Positions 1-8,823 of a DNA stretch of 64,000 bases are shown in pieces. The notes beneath the pieces were generated by a model that worked only from the letters and a program-made list of their open reading frames with translations, did no database searches and was not told the DNA's origin. Origin of the DNA: Belnapia rosea (GTDB lineage: Bacteria; Pseudomonadota; Alphaproteobacteria; Acetobacterales; Acetobacteraceae). Within the stretch, counting starts at the first letter, position 1, and each line of letters opens with the position of its first letter. Made by a program: the position numbers and the translations under genes. The stretch spans positions 1 through 64,000 of the forward strand of contig NZ_FMZX01000002.1 of the NCBI RefSeq assembly GCF_900101615.1, given 5' to 3'.

Positions 1-232
1 TCGCATCGAAGATCCGTCGCCATACACCTTTGTCGCTCCATCGGCTGAAGCGGCGGAACACGGAGTTCCACTCGCCGAAGACCTCCGGCAGGTCGCGCCA
101 TGGCGCGCCCGTGCGCACGATCCACAACACGCCTTCAACAAACATGCGGTTGTCCCGCCCGGTCGAGCCCTTCTGGTCAGGCCGGCCGATGATCAGCGGC
201 GCCATCCGCTCCCACGCCGTGTCGCTCAACAC
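1..232 (-). CDS. IS5-family transposase, N-terminal fragment (cut by window edge)
   Basis: Transposase that would catalyse cut-and-paste movement of its own element. The visible part reads as a DUF4096-type N-terminal domain with the typical signatures W-E-R-M-A-P-L, GRPDQKGSTGRDNRMFVEG, WRTGAPWRDLP-like and FGEWNSVFRRFSRWSDKGVW. The DDE catalytic core lies beyond position 1. I chose a GTG at 232; the first in-frame ATG is at 205, inside the conserved domain, and a stop lies upstream near 284. IS5 members often use programmed frameshifting, which cannot be judged from this fragment. Confidence 0.7.
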   Translation of the reverse strand, partial: MLSDTAWERMAPLIIGRPDQKGSTGRDNRMFVEGVLWIVRTGAPWRDLPEVFGEWNSVFRRFSRWSDKGVWRRIFDA

Positions 233-323
233 CAACCGATCCAGAACGCCCAAGACCGCCTCCAGAAAGGCAGCCTCTAATCACACCATGGCCGTCTCGG
301 GAAGCCTTAGAGTCCACAGAACC
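1..323 (-). mobile_element. End of an IS5-family insertion sequence, running off the left edge
   Basis: The minus strand encodes the N-terminal part of an IS5-family (IS427/IS1031-like) transposase. The sequence between that gene and the adjacent Bug receptor begins, on the minus strand, GGTTCTGTGGACTCTAAGGC at 323, which looks like a terminal inverted repeat. The boundary is inferred because the other end lies outside the window. The element meets the receptor gene at a TA dinucleotide (324-325), the usual IS427-group target, so the receptor stop codon TAG consists of target TA plus the first G of the element. Confidence 0.7.
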
Positions 324-1297
324 TAGTCCGGCTTCACCCCCGCCCCCTCGACCACCCGGCGCCAGCGCGCCAATTCGCCGCTGACGAGGGCCGTGTATTC
401 AGCGGGCCCCATCCGCCCCGGCACCACGCCGAGGCCGGCGAAGCGTTCCCGCACCCGGCCATCGGCCAGCGCTTCCTCGATCGCCGCCCGCCAGCGCTCG
501 ACGACCGTGGCCGGGATCCCGGCGGCGATGGAGAAGCCGAACCAGTTGGTGCTCTGCACCGCCGGGAAGCCCGCCTCGGCGAAGCTCGGCACCTCGGGCA
601 GGGAGGCATCGCGCCCTGCCTCGCTGGTGCCGAGCGCCCGCAGCCGCCCGGCGCGGAGATGCGGCAGGGCGATGGGCAGGCTCTCCATCACCGCCGGGAT
701 CTGCCCGCCCATCGCATCGGCCAGCGCCGGGGCGGAGCCGCGATAGGGCACATGCGTCAGCTCGACCCCGGCGGCGCGGGCCAGCAACACGCCGGTCAGA
801 TGGTTCATCGTGCCGTTGCCGCCGGTGCCGAAGGCGATGCCGCCCTGCCGGCCCTTCGCCAGCGCGACGAATTCGCCGAGATTCTGCGCCGGCACTCCGG
901 GATTGACGACGAGCACGCTCGGGAAGGTGCCGACCAGCGCCACATGGGTGAAATCCCCGAGCGGGTCATAGGGCACGGAGGGGTAGAGCACCGGGCCGAT
1001 GCCATGCGAGGCGGCGCTCGACATCATCACGATATGCGCGTCGCCCCGCGCCTTGGCGAGGAGGTCGGCGCCGACCATCCCGCCCGCGCCCGGCCGGTTC
1101 TCGACCACGATAGGCTGGCCGAGCCTGGTGCCGATCTGCTCGGCGAGGATGCGCGAGAGCGTGTCCGCCGCGCCGCCGGGCGGGAAATTGACGATCCAGC
1201 GGATCGGTCGCTCCGGCCAGTTGCCCTGCGCCTGGGCAGTGCGGAGGGTGCCGATGACGGCGGGCAGGGCAAGCAGGGCGCGGCGAGGGGCAGGCAT
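323..1297 (-). CDS. Bug/TctC-family tripartite tricarboxylate transporter substrate-binding protein
   Basis: Periplasmic receptor of the Bug family, which captures carboxylates or related small molecules for TctAB-type carriers. The 324-residue product starts with an arginine-rich n-region and hydrophobic signal peptide ending near AQA, then W-P-E-R-P-I-R-W-I-V, the PPGGAADTLSR loop and VENRPGAGG, all family hallmarks. The ATG at 1297 was preferred over an upstream start because it gives a clean signal peptide. No TctA or TctB gene is nearby, so the partner is unknown. It follows the amidohydrolase by 52 bp and may be the last gene of that operon. Its stop codon abuts the IS element. Confidence 0.88.
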   Translation of the reverse strand: MPAPRRALLALPAVIGTLRTAQAQGNWPERPIRWIVNFPPGGAADTLSRILAEQIGTRLGQPIVVENRPGAGGMVGADLLAKARGDAHIVMMSSAASHGIGPVLYPSVPYDPLGDFTHVALVGTFPSVLVVNPGVPAQNLGEFVALAKGRQGGIAFGTGGNGTMNHLTGVLLARAAGVELTHVPYRGSAPALADAMGGQIPAVMESLPIALPHLRAGRLRALGTSEAGRDASLPEVPSFAEAGFPAVQSTNWFGFSIAAGIPATVVERWRAAIEEALADGRVRERFAGLGVVPGRMGPAEYTALVSGELARWRRVVEGAGVKPD

Positions 1298-1349
1298 GGC
1301 GGAATCCCGGCAGGGTCCCGCCGGGCTTAGCCAATCCCGTGCCAACGCC

Positions 1350-2858
1350 TCAACCCGGCGCATCGCAGAGATAGCCCCGCACATGGTAGGGCTGCGCGGC
1401 GATGGCGGGGCAGAAGCTCGCCACCACCGGCTCCAGCCTGAGATACAGCTCGTGCCATTCGGCGTTCAGCGCCTCGAGCCGCGCCCGCGCCGCCTCCGCC
1501 TCGCGGGCAAGCCGCGCCAGGTCGAGCGTGGTGTGCCGCCCGTCCTTGAAGATGAACCGCCCGCCGGTCATCACATGCCGCACGCCGCCGCCATCCTCGG
1601 TATGGACGATCTGGTTGGTGGACCAGTTGTGCGGCACCCAGTTGATGCTGCCGAGGTCGAGGAAGACGATATCCGCCTTGTAGCCCGGCGCGATCAGGCC
1701 GAGATCCTTGAAGCCCAGCGCCCGCGCCGAGCCGATGGTCGCCGCCCGGTAGACCTCGTCGCTGGTCGCCCAGTGATGCGGGTCCGGCGTCCGCACCTTC
1801 GACAGCATGGAGGCGTAGCGCATCGCCTCGTACATGTTCTGGTTGTCGGCACAGCTCGCCCCGTCGGTGCCGATGCCGACATTGCAGCCGGCATCGAGCG
1901 CCTGGCGCAGCCGGAACATGCCATTGCCGAGCCGCATGTTGCTGCCCGGGTTGTGCGCGATGGAGGCGCCGTGGTCCGCCATCCGCCTGAGGTCGTCATC
2001 GTCGAGCCAGACGGCATGCGCCGCGGTGAAGTCGGGGCCCAGCAGGCCGAGCGCGTCGAGATGCGCCACCAGCGTCTTCCCGTACTTCTTGCGGCCGACC
2101 ACCGCCTGCACCTTGCTCTCGCCGACATGGCTGTGCAGGCCGACGCCATGCTCCCGCGCCAGCCGCGCGCAGCCGCACATGAACTCATCCGCGCAATGCA
2201 GCGGGATGGTCGGCGCGACGGCGGGCAGGATGTCCTGCCCCGACCAGCGCCAATGCTTCAGCACATCGCCGATGGCACCCAGCGTCTGCTCGAAGGGCAT
2301 CAGCCTCAGCCGCGCCACCTGGGCCTGCAGCGCATCCGGCAGCGCGTCCATCAGCCCGGGGATGGCCTCGTACATGGTGCGGTCGGCGACCATGGGCGCG
2401 ATCACCGCCCGCATTCCCGCCTCGGCATAGGCGGAGGCCGCCGCGTCGAGCCCGTCGCGCGAGGGCAGGGGGAATTCGTAGTAGAGGTCGTAGGCCGCGG
2501 TGCAGCCCTTCGCCACCATCTCGGCGGCGCAGATCAGGGTGGTGAGCTTCTTGTCCTCGGTGGAGCGGCCGCCGCCGATCCAGGGCGCCGCGGCCAGCAG
2601 CAGCTCCAGCGTCCACTTGTCGCCCATGCCCTTGGCAAGGCCGGTATGGCCATGGGTGTGGGCGTTGATGAGGCCGGGATGCATCAGCAGCCCCGTGGCG
2701 TCGAAGACGGGCGTGCCCTCCGGCGCCGTGAGCCCGGTGCCGACCGAATGGATCACCCCATCCTCGACCAGCACATCCGCCGGCTCGCCCCGCCGCTTCG
2801 ACGGATCGGCGAGAAGGGCGCCGCGAACCAGTAGAAAACCTTTCTCGCTGATGGCCAT
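1350..2858 (-). CDS. TRZ/ATZ-type amidohydrolase (SsnA/chlorohydrolase subgroup)
   Basis: Metal-dependent hydrolase of the amidohydrolase superfamily, subgroup of deaminases and dechlorinases acting on N-heterocycles. The 502-residue protein shows the metal-binding NAHTHGH motif (H67, H69), a central HSHVGES histidine, HAVWLDDDD, and the catalytic aspartate in GIGTDGASCADN, then a C-terminal beta-sandwich. It starts 11 bp after the ABC permease stop, so it is probably co-transcribed with the transporter and may act on the imported compound. The substrate cannot be named from sequence; S-adenosylhomocysteine/methylthioadenosine, guanine-like or triazine-like compounds all fit this family. Confidence 0.85.
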   Translation of the reverse strand: MAISEKGFLLVRGALLADPSKRRGEPADVLVEDGVIHSVGTGLTAPEGTPVFDATGLLMHPGLINAHTHGHTGLAKGMGDKWTLELLLAAAPWIGGGRSTEDKKLTTLICAAEMVAKGCTAAYDLYYEFPLPSRDGLDAAASAYAEAGMRAVIAPMVADRTMYEAIPGLMDALPDALQAQVARLRLMPFEQTLGAIGDVLKHWRWSGQDILPAVAPTIPLHCADEFMCGCARLAREHGVGLHSHVGESKVQAVVGRKKYGKTLVAHLDALGLLGPDFTAAHAVWLDDDDLRRMADHGASIAHNPGSNMRLGNGMFRLRQALDAGCNVGIGTDGASCADNQNMYEAMRYASMLSKVRTPDPHHWATSDEVYRAATIGSARALGFKDLGLIAPGYKADIVFLDLGSINWVPHNWSTNQIVHTEDGGGVRHVMTGGRFIFKDGRHTTLDLARLAREAEAARARLEALNAEWHELYLRLEPVVASFCPAIAAQPYHVRGYLCDAPG

Positions 2859-2869
2859 GCGGCCCCCCT

Positions 2870-3634
2870 CTAGCTCGATGCCGGCGGCGTCGCCGCGCCG
2901 CTCGACCATGGAAACAGGATGCGCTCGGCGAGCGTCACCGCCTGGAACAGCAGGATGCCCATGATGGCGAGGATCACCACCGCCCCGAAGGCGAGCGGCG
3001 TGCGGAAGAAGGCCATCGAGGTCTGGATCAGGTAGCCGAGCCCCGCATCGGCGCCGACGAACTCGGCGACGACCGCCCCGACCACCGCCAGCGCCGCCGC
3101 CACCTTCAGCCCGCCGAAGACGAAGGGCACGGCGAAGGGCAGGCGGATGCGCAGCAGCTCCTGCACCCGCCCCGCCCGGCAGGCGCGGCCGAGCTCGATC
3201 AGCTCCGGCGGCGTCGCCAGCAGCCCGGCCACGGTGCCGACCACCAGCGGGAAGAAGGCGACGAGGAAGGTGACGATCACCCGTGGCAGCTCGTTGGCGC
3301 CGAGCGCCACGATCAGGATCGGCGCCAGCGCCACCTTCGGGATCGACTGGGTGATGACGAGGATCGGGTAGATCGCCGCCGAGATGGTGGGCGAGGCGGC
3401 GATCAGCATGGCCAGCGGCAGCGAGACCGCGACCGAGGCGGCGAAGCCGAGCAGCACGGTCACCAGCGTCGCCCAGGTATGGTTCAGCACGCTCGGCCAG
3501 GAGAGCAGCGTCTCGGCCAGGATGAGGCTCGGCATGGGCAGGATGAAGGGGCGGATGCCGAAGCCCCGGCACATCGCCTCCCAGCCGAGGAACAGCACCA
3601 GGACGGCGATGATCGAGGGCAGGCTACGCCGCAT
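2870..3634 (-). CDS. ABC transporter permease (SsuC/TauC/ThiX type)
   Basis: Inner-membrane permease of the nitrate/sulfonate/taurine/thiamine-precursor ABC class. About six hydrophobic segments are visible, with the cytoplasmic EAA loop region around ELGRACRAGRVQELLRIRLP. The ATG at 3634 overlaps the end of the ATPase gene by 11 bp; another ATG at 3652 would add six residues. It lies between the ATPase and the amidohydrolase, and with the NMT1-like binding protein forms a complete importer. Substrate unknown. Confidence 0.88.
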   Translation of the reverse strand: MRRSLPSIIAVLVLFLGWEAMCRGFGIRPFILPMPSLILAETLLSWPSVLNHTWATLVTVLLGFAASVAVSLPLAMLIAASPTISAAIYPILVITQSIPKVALAPILIVALGANELPRVIVTFLVAFFPLVVGTVAGLLATPPELIELGRACRAGRVQELLRIRLPFAVPFVFGGLKVAAALAVVGAVVAEFVGADAGLGYLIQTSMAFFRTPLAFGAVVILAIMGILLFQAVTLAERILFPWSSGAATPPASS

Positions 3635-4379
3635 GCGCCGCCCTCCCGCCATAGATCAGCGCCCGGATGCGCCGCGCCGCCGCCTGGAAGGCGGGCAGCC
3701 CTTCCTGCTCGAAGCCGCGCGGCCGCGGCAGCTCCACGGGGATGATCTCGGCGATCCGCCCCGGCCGCGGCGACATCACCACCACCCGGTCGGCGAGCAG
3801 CACGGCTTCGGGGATGGAGTGGGTCACGAACACCACCGCCATCTCGCGCCCCTGCCAGATGCGCAGCAGCTCGAGCGACATCTCCTCCCGCGTCAGCGCA
3901 TCCAGCGCGCCGAAGGGTTCGTCCATCAGCAGCACCCTGGGGTCCTGCAGCAGCGCCCGGCAGATGGCGACGCGCTGCTGCATGCCGCCCGACAGCTCCC
4001 GCGGCAGGCGGTGCTCGAAGCCGGCGAGCCCGGCCGTCGCCAGCAGCGCCCGCGCCCGCGCCTCGGTATCCCCGCCCGCCCGGCGCATCAGCCGCAGCGG
4101 GAAGGTGACGTTGCGCAGCACATCGGCCCAGGGCAGCAGCGTCGCCGCCTGGAACACCATCGCCGTCTCCGCCCGCGGCTCCGTCACCGGGCGCCCGTCG
4201 AGCGCCACATGCCCCGCGCTCGGCCTGACCAGCCCGGCGACCAGCCGCAGCAAGGTCGACTTGCCGCAGCCCGAGGCGCCGACGATGGCGACGAACTCCC
4301 CGGGCGCGACCTCGAGCGAGACGTCCTGCAGCGCCTCGACGCTGCCGAAGCTCTTGGTGACGCGATCGAGGCGGATCAC
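3624..4379 (-). CDS. ABC transporter ATPase (SsuB/TauB/ThiZ type)
   Basis: Cytoplasmic ATPase that powers the adjacent importer. It has Walker A GASGCGKST, the Q-loop FQAATLLPW, signature LSGGMQQR, Walker B LLMDEPFGALD and the H-loop THS. I chose a GTG start at 4379, because it forms a GTGA overlap with the stop of the binding-protein gene; this indicates translational coupling and gives a 251-residue protein of usual length. A longer reading from 4418 would add 13 residues that match nothing in the family. Confidence 0.9.
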   Translation of the reverse strand: MIRLDRVTKSFGSVEALQDVSLEVAPGEFVAIVGASGCGKSTLLRLVAGLVRPSAGHVALDGRPVTEPRAETAMVFQAATLLPWADVLRNVTFPLRLMRRAGGDTEARARALLATAGLAGFEHRLPRELSGGMQQRVAICRALLQDPRVLLMDEPFGALDALTREEMSLELLRIWQGREMAVVFVTHSIPEAVLLADRVVVMSPRPGRIAEIIPVELPRPRGFEQEGLPAFQAAARRIRALIYGGRAAHAA

Positions 4380-5356
4380 GGCAGCAGGCTGGTGTTGATC
4401 GCCCCGGCCGGATCCCAATTCGGGTCGAGCTGCAGGCTCTCGGCCACCACCTTCCAGGTCGTCGCCAGCCGCTCCGGCTGGAAGCGCCCGAGCCCGGTCT
4501 CGCGCGCATGGTCGGTGAAGACGAAGCTCATCACCGCCCGCAGCGAGCCCTCGCAGTCATCCTGCGCCACCTCCGGGTTGCGGGCGACATGCAGCTTGCA
4601 GGCCTCGGCCTGGTTGTCGCGCGACCATTCCAGGCTCCTCTGCAAGCCCACCAGGAAGCGCCGGACCAGGTCCGGGTTCTTCTGGATCATCTCGTCGGTC
4701 ACGGCGATCGAGGCGGCATAGATGGCGAAGCCGGTCTCGACGAAAGGCAGCACCACGATCTCCTCGCCCGCCGCCAACGCCGCCTTGTTCGTGTAGTAGT
4801 GGTGGATGGAATAGAAGGGCGCCGCATCCACCCGCTTGCTGATGAGCAGCGCCGCCATGGCCGAGGCGTCGGTGTTCACCCAGGTGATGCGGTCCGGGTT
4901 GGTGCCCGCCCGCCGCGCCACCTCGGGGAAGTAGAGGCGGTGGCTGTTGCCCGGCGTCACCGCGATCCGCCGGCCCTCGAGCCCGCGGAAGTCGGTGATG
5001 CCTCTGCTCCGCAGCACGAAGAGCGAATGCGGCGAATGGGTGTAGATCGCCGAGACGGCGCGCACCGGGACGTTCTGGCGGGCGCGGGCCGCCAGCACGG
5101 CGCCGAGATCGGCCACGCCGAACTGCGCCGCGCCGGCCGCCAGCTTGTTCACCGTGTCGCCCGAGCCGTAGCCGCGCGTGAGCGACAGCTCGATGCCCTG
5201 CTCGCGCCAGAAGCCACGCGTGGCGCCGGCGAAATAGGCGGCATGCTCCCCGGTCGGGATCCAGTCGAGCTGCAGCAGGGCGCGGTCTTGTGCGTGCGCG
5301 GGGGCGACGGCGAGCATGAGCGCGCACAGCCCGGCCGCGATGGTCCTGAGCACCAT
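4376..5356 (-). CDS. NMT1/THI5-like ABC substrate-binding protein
   Basis: Periplasmic binding protein of the NMT1/THI5 family, used for pyrimidine, nitrate, sulfonate or riboflavin-type ligands. The 326-residue precursor has a signal peptide (cleavage after AHAQ near residue 22), then LQLDWIPTGEHAAYFAGATRG, the GYGSGDTVNKLAAG loop and FGVADLGAV. It is first in the operon with ATPase (GTGA overlap), permease and amidohydrolase. Resemblance to ThiY-like proteins suggests an N-heterocyclic ligand, but this is inference. Confidence 0.87.
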   Translation of the reverse strand: MVLRTIAAGLCALMLAVAPAHAQDRALLQLDWIPTGEHAAYFAGATRGFWREQGIELSLTRGYGSGDTVNKLAAGAAQFGVADLGAVLAARARQNVPVRAVSAIYTHSPHSLFVLRSRGITDFRGLEGRRIAVTPGNSHRLYFPEVARRAGTNPDRITWVNTDASAMAALLISKRVDAAPFYSIHHYYTNKAALAAGEEIVVLPFVETGFAIYAASIAVTDEMIQKNPDLVRRFLVGLQRSLEWSRDNQAEACKLHVARNPEVAQDDCEGSLRAVMSFVFTDHARETGLGRFQPERLATTWKVVAESLQLDPNWDPAGAINTSLLP

Positions 5357-5439
5357 CGGCGTCTCCAGATATATGTGTGGCCGCGCGGCGAGGCTTTCCA
5401 CGCGGAATGAGACGAGGTTTCCGCCCCGGGCGCAAGCCG

Positions 5440-6192
5440 TCAGGCGGCCAGGTAGCCTCCATCGACATGCAACTCGGCCCCGGTGACGTAGGAGGCCTCG
5501 TCCGAGGCGAGGAACAGGATGGCCCGCGCCACCTCGTCCACCTCGCCCGAGCGGGCCATCGGCACATGCCCCAGCATCTTCGCCCGGAAGACCGGGTCGG
5601 CCGTCGCGCCCGAGGTCCGCATCGGCGGCATCAGCCCGGGATGGACGGTGTTCACCCGGATCTTCGCTGCGCCCTCCTGCACCGCGACCGACTTGGTCAG
5701 CAGCCGCACCGCCGCCTTCGAGGCGTTGTAGGCGCAGTGGATGCGCTCCTGCCCCACATTGCCCGAGATCGAGGAGAGGTTGACGATCGAGCCGCCGCCC
5801 CGGGCCCGCATCGCCGCCACGGCGTGCTTCACCCCGAGGAAGGTGCCACGGGCGTTCACCGCCATGATCCGGTCCCAGAGGGCCGTATCGTAGAGGTTGT
5901 TGGTCGCGCTGCCCGAGATGCCGGCATTGTTGACCAGGATGTCGAGCCCGCCCCAGGCCGTGGTGACATCGGCCAGCGCCGCCTCCCACTCCGCCTCCTC
6001 CGCCACGTCGAGCCGGATGAAGCGGGCGGTGCCGCCGGCCGCCGCGATGGCGTCGACGACCGCCGCGCCCTCCGCCTCCAGCAGGTCGGCGACCGCGACC
6101 TTGGCCCCCTCGGCGGCCATCAGCCGGGCGGTCGCCGCCCCCATGCCCGAGGCGGCACCCGTGACGAGGGCAATCTTGTTGGCGAGGCGCAT
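5440..6192 (-). CDS. SDR-family NAD(P)-dependent oxidoreductase (FabG-like)
   Basis: Classical short-chain dehydrogenase of 250 residues. Seen are the cofactor motif TGAASGMG (residues 10-17), the NNAG motif, the catalytic Ser in NLSSISG and the YNASK pair (Tyr, Lys). An acidic residue after beta-2 (VADLLEAEG) suggests NAD(H) preference. The ATG at 6192 follows a good GGGAGGAAG ribosome site. It lies 83 bp upstream of the transporter-amidohydrolase genes on the same strand and may belong with them. The substrate is unknown. Confidence 0.88.
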   Translation of the reverse strand: MRLANKIALVTGAASGMGAATARLMAAEGAKVAVADLLEAEGAAVVDAIAAAGGTARFIRLDVAEEAEWEAALADVTTAWGGLDILVNNAGISGSATNNLYDTALWDRIMAVNARGTFLGVKHAVAAMRARGGGSIVNLSSISGNVGQERIHCAYNASKAAVRLLTKSVAVQEGAAKIRVNTVHPGLMPPMRTSGATADPVFRAKMLGHVPMARSGEVDEVARAILFLASDEASYVTGAELHVDGGYLAA

Positions 6193-6240
6193 CGGCCTTC
6201 CTCCCGTGGTTGTTCGGGCGAGCCTCGCGCAAGCGCGGCC

Positions 6241-6270
6241 TTGACGCCACCCCCCGGCGCGGGGCATATC
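6241..6270 (+). promoter_or_regulatory. Candidate sigma-70-type promoter for rpmB
   Basis: TTGACG at 6241-6246 and CATATC at 6265-6270 are separated by 18 bp, about 70 bp before the rpmB start, in the divergent gap between the SDR gene and rpmB. The -35 is strong and the -10 weak, so this is only a candidate. Confidence 0.4.
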
Positions 6271-6338
6271 GCCCCACCTTCCACACCACCCGCGCCCGGG
6301 AACCATCCCGCGCGCCCCTAACGCTTGGGATTTTCACC

Positions 6339-6641
6339 ATGGCCCGCCGCTGCGGCATCACCGGCAAGGGCGTCCTGACGGGTAACAACGTCAGCCACGC
6401 CAACAACAAGACGCGGCGTCGCTTCCTGCCGAACCTGCAGGAGACGTCCTTCTTCTCGGACGTCCTGGCCGCCAGCATCCAGCTGCGCCTGACGACCAAC
6501 GGCATCCGCACCATCGAGCACAATGGCGGCCTCGATGCCTTCCTCATCACCACGCCGAACCGGAACCTGCCGGACGAGGCCCAGGTGCTGAAGCGGCGCA
6601 TCCTCCGCGCCCAGGCGAAGAAGGCCGGCGCCGCGGCCTGA
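6339..6641 (+). CDS. rpmB: 50S ribosomal protein L28
   Basis: Component of the large ribosomal subunit. The 100-residue product begins [11 protein letters not shown] and contains [17 protein letters not shown], the L28 core, followed by [16 protein letters not shown]. The C-terminal extension is usual for alphaproteobacterial L28, which is longer than the 78-residue E. coli protein. The gene stands alone and is followed by a clear terminator. The four-cysteine zinc motif of some L28 forms is absent. Confidence 0.97.
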   Translation: MARRCGITGKGVLTGNNVSHANNKTRRRFLPNLQETSFFSDVLAASIQLRLTTNGIRTIEHNGGLDAFLITTPNRNLPDEAQVLKRRILRAQAKKAGAAA

Positions 6642-6680
6642 GCCGCCGCCCAGGCTTTTGGTAGCCAGCCTTTCGGTAGG

Positions 6681-6706
6681 GAGCCGGGCGAGAGCCCGGC
6701 TTTTTG
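6681..6706 (+). terminator. Rho-independent terminator after rpmB
   Basis: An 8-bp perfect stem (AGCCGGGC at 6682-6689 with GCCCGGCT at 6694-6701), 4-nt loop and a run of five T from 6701, about 40 bp after the rpmB stop. Confidence 0.85.
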
Positions 6707-6788
6707 CGTTCGGGCCGCCGCCGCGCCCCCGGCTTGCCGAAACCCGGTATCCTCCTATCATCCGCCGGAATTGCGGGAGGAACCAACC

Positions 6789-7949
6789 ATGTCCAGCCTG
6801 GCGGATGCCGTGCGGGCCGCGAGCCCGGCCGCCGGCGTGGCCCCGTTGTTCGATCCGGGAAATTTCCGCATCCCCGCCGGCATCACCCATGTCTGCGCCG
6901 GGGGCGAGACCGCCTTCCTCCATCGCCATGACGCCGCGCTCGCCCGCTACGCGGCGGACAAGAGCCGCGGCCCCCATGGCCGCCACGCCCAGGATGCCGA
7001 GGTCCTGCGCGCCCGCAGCCTGGTCGCCGCCGCCTGGGGCGTGGAGCGCGCCGATATCGGGCTCGTCGCCAATGTCGCCGAGGGCATGTCCATGCTGGTC
7101 GAGAGCCTCGACTGGCGGCCGGGCGACAACATGGTCGTCGACCCGGACGAGTACCCCTCCCTCGTCGCCCCCGTCGCCCTGCAGCGTCACCCGCATATCG
7201 CCATCCGCCATGCCCGCGCCAACGACGCCGAGGCGCTCGCCGCCGTGGTGACGGAGCGGACGCGGATGATCGCCGTCTCCCATGTCTCCTATCTGACAGG
7301 GGAGCGCTATGACCTCGCCGCCCTCCGCCGCGTGGCGGACCGGGTCGGCGCCCTGCTGGTGGTGGATCACACCCAGGCCGCCGGCTACCTGCCGATCGAC
7401 CCGCGCATCGCCGATTTCGCCTTCGCCGCCACCTACAAATGGCTGCTCGGCATGACCGGCACCGCCGTCGCCTACTGGAACCGCGCCCGCCAGCCGGATT
7501 GGGCGCCGAGCACCGCCGGCTGGCATTCCATCGACGACACCGGCCGGCCCGACTACGCCGCCGGGCTGCGGCTGGTGCCGGATGCCATGCGCTTCGCCCG
7601 CGGCAACCCGGCGCATGGCGCGGTCTATGTGCTGGCCGAGGCGCTCGACTATCTCGGCCGCCACCCGCCCGGCGCGGTGCTCGCGCATGTGCAGGGCCTG
7701 ACCGCGGCTTTGCACGACCGGCTGCGGGCCGAGGGCATCCCGAGCACCACCCCGCGCGAGCCCTCCCGCCACGGTGCCAGCGTCTGCATCGCCTGCCCCG
7801 GCGCCGCCGCGCTGACCGAGGCGCTGGTGCAGCGCGGCGTCTGGGCCTGGAACGGCCGCGGCCGCATCCGCTTCAGCTTCCACGGCTATAATTCGCTGGC
7901 GGATGTGGACCGGATCATGGCCGCGCTCCGGGCCGAATGGCGGCCCTGA
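6789..7949 (+). CDS. Class V aminotransferase-fold PLP enzyme
   Basis: Pyridoxal-phosphate enzyme of 386 residues in the class V family (cysteine desulfurase, kynureninase, isopenicillin-N epimerase relatives). The PLP lysine is K217 in ATYKWLLG, and VVDHTQAAG (D193, H194) contacts the cofactor ring. The ATG follows a GGGAGG ribosome site. It is first of four closely spaced genes, 19 bp before the MaoC-like hydratase. The context suggests it supplies or removes an amino group linked to a C5 dicarboxylate, but the reaction (transamination, beta-elimination or epimerisation) cannot be told from sequence. Confidence 0.85.
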   Translation: MSSLADAVRAASPAAGVAPLFDPGNFRIPAGITHVCAGGETAFLHRHDAALARYAADKSRGPHGRHAQDAEVLRARSLVAAAWGVERADIGLVANVAEGMSMLVESLDWRPGDNMVVDPDEYPSLVAPVALQRHPHIAIRHARANDAEALAAVVTERTRMIAVSHVSYLTGERYDLAALRRVADRVGALLVVDHTQAAGYLPIDPRIADFAFAATYKWLLGMTGTAVAYWNRARQPDWAPSTAGWHSIDDTGRPDYAAGLRLVPDAMRFARGNPAHGAVYVLAEALDYLGRHPPGAVLAHVQGLTAALHDRLRAEGIPSTTPREPSRHGASVCIACPGAAALTEALVQRGVWAWNGRGRIRFSFHGYNSLADVDRIMAALRAEWRP

Positions 7950-7968
7950 CCCCCGAAGGAGGCTCGTC

Positions 7969-8823
7969 ATGGAATTGAGCAAGGAGTTGCAGGCCTGGGT
8001 CGGCCGCCAGCGGGTCGTCGAGGAGGATGTCAGCCTCGGCACCGCACGTCGCGTCGCCGGGATGCTGGACATGGACCCGGCCGGCTTCCGCCCGGGCGAC
8101 GCGCTGCCGCCGCACTGGTTCGTCTTCTTCTGTAACGAGGCGCCGCTCCAGGCCGATATCGGCCCGGACGGCCACCCCAACCCCGGCGTCGTCCTGCCGC
8201 CCATCCCGCTGCCGCGCCGCATGGGCGCCGGCCGCCGCGTCACCATGCCGGGCACGCTGCGGATCGGCGACATGGCGGAGCGCACCGCCGAGGTCGCCGC
8301 CATCCTGCCGAAGCAGGCCCGCACCGGCTTCATCACCGTGCTCACCATGCGCCACACCTACCGCGTCGCCGGCCAGGTGGTGGCCGAGGAGGAGTTCGAC
8401 GCCGTCTACCGCGAGGCGCCGAAGCCCGGCGAGGCAAGCCCGGTCGCGCCGCCCGCCCCTGCGCCCACCGACGCCGCCTGGCGCGTCGAGGCGCATCTCA
8501 GCCCGCCGCTCGTCTTCCGCTACTCGGCGCTGACCTGGAACGCCCATCGCATCCACTACGATGCCGACTATGCCCGCGGCGAGGAGGGCTACCCCGCCAC
8601 CGTGCAGAATGGCGGGCTGACCATGCAGCTCCTGCTCGAGGCGGCCGTCGCCCATACGCCCGGCCGCCTCGCCGGCTTCTCCGCCCGGCTGACCCGGCCG
8701 ATCTATGTCGGCGACACCATCACCCTCTGCGGCCGGGCCCCGGACGGAGGAAAAGCGGCGACCTGGGTGCAGGACCGCGACGGCAACCTCTGCGGCCAGC
8801 TCGACTGCGAGTTCCAGGGATGA
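7969..8823 (+). CDS. MaoC-like dehydratase, mesaconyl-C4-CoA hydratase type
   Basis: Double hot-dog acyl-CoA hydratase of 284 residues, preceded by AAGGAGG. The N-terminal half is a FAS1/MaoC-like dehydratase domain; the C-terminal half carries TWNAHRIHYDADYAR with the histidine and aspartate typical of the hydratase site, and QNGGLTMQLL. Length and motif match the HTD2/mesaconyl-C4-CoA hydratase group. Its stop overlaps the CaiB gene start (ATGA). With the CoA-transferase and CitE-like lyase it could hydrate mesaconyl- or itaconyl-type CoA esters; this specificity is inferred from neighbours. Confidence 0.8.
   Translation: MELSKELQAWVGRQRVVEEDVSLGTARRVAGMLDMDPAGFRPGDALPPHWFVFFCNEAPLQADIGPDGHPNPGVVLPPIPLPRRMGAGRRVTMPGTLRIGDMAERTAEVAAILPKQARTGFITVLTMRHTYRVAGQVVAEEEFDAVYREAPKPGEASPVAPPAPAPTDAAWRVEAHLSPPLVFRYSALTWNAHRIHYDADYARGEEGYPATVQNGGLTMQLLLEAAVAHTPGRLAGFSARLTRPIYVGDTITLCGRAPDGGKAATWVQDRDGNLCGQLDCEFQG

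Noticed and set aside
30-326. 98-residue plus-strand frame at the left end
   Set aside because: It is the antisense of the IS5-family transposase fragment.
999-2834. Long plus-strand open frame opposite the amidohydrolase and receptor
   Set aside because: It runs antisense to two well-conserved genes, is low in recognisable motifs and rich in R, A, P and H, as expected of an antisense frame in very GC-rich DNA.
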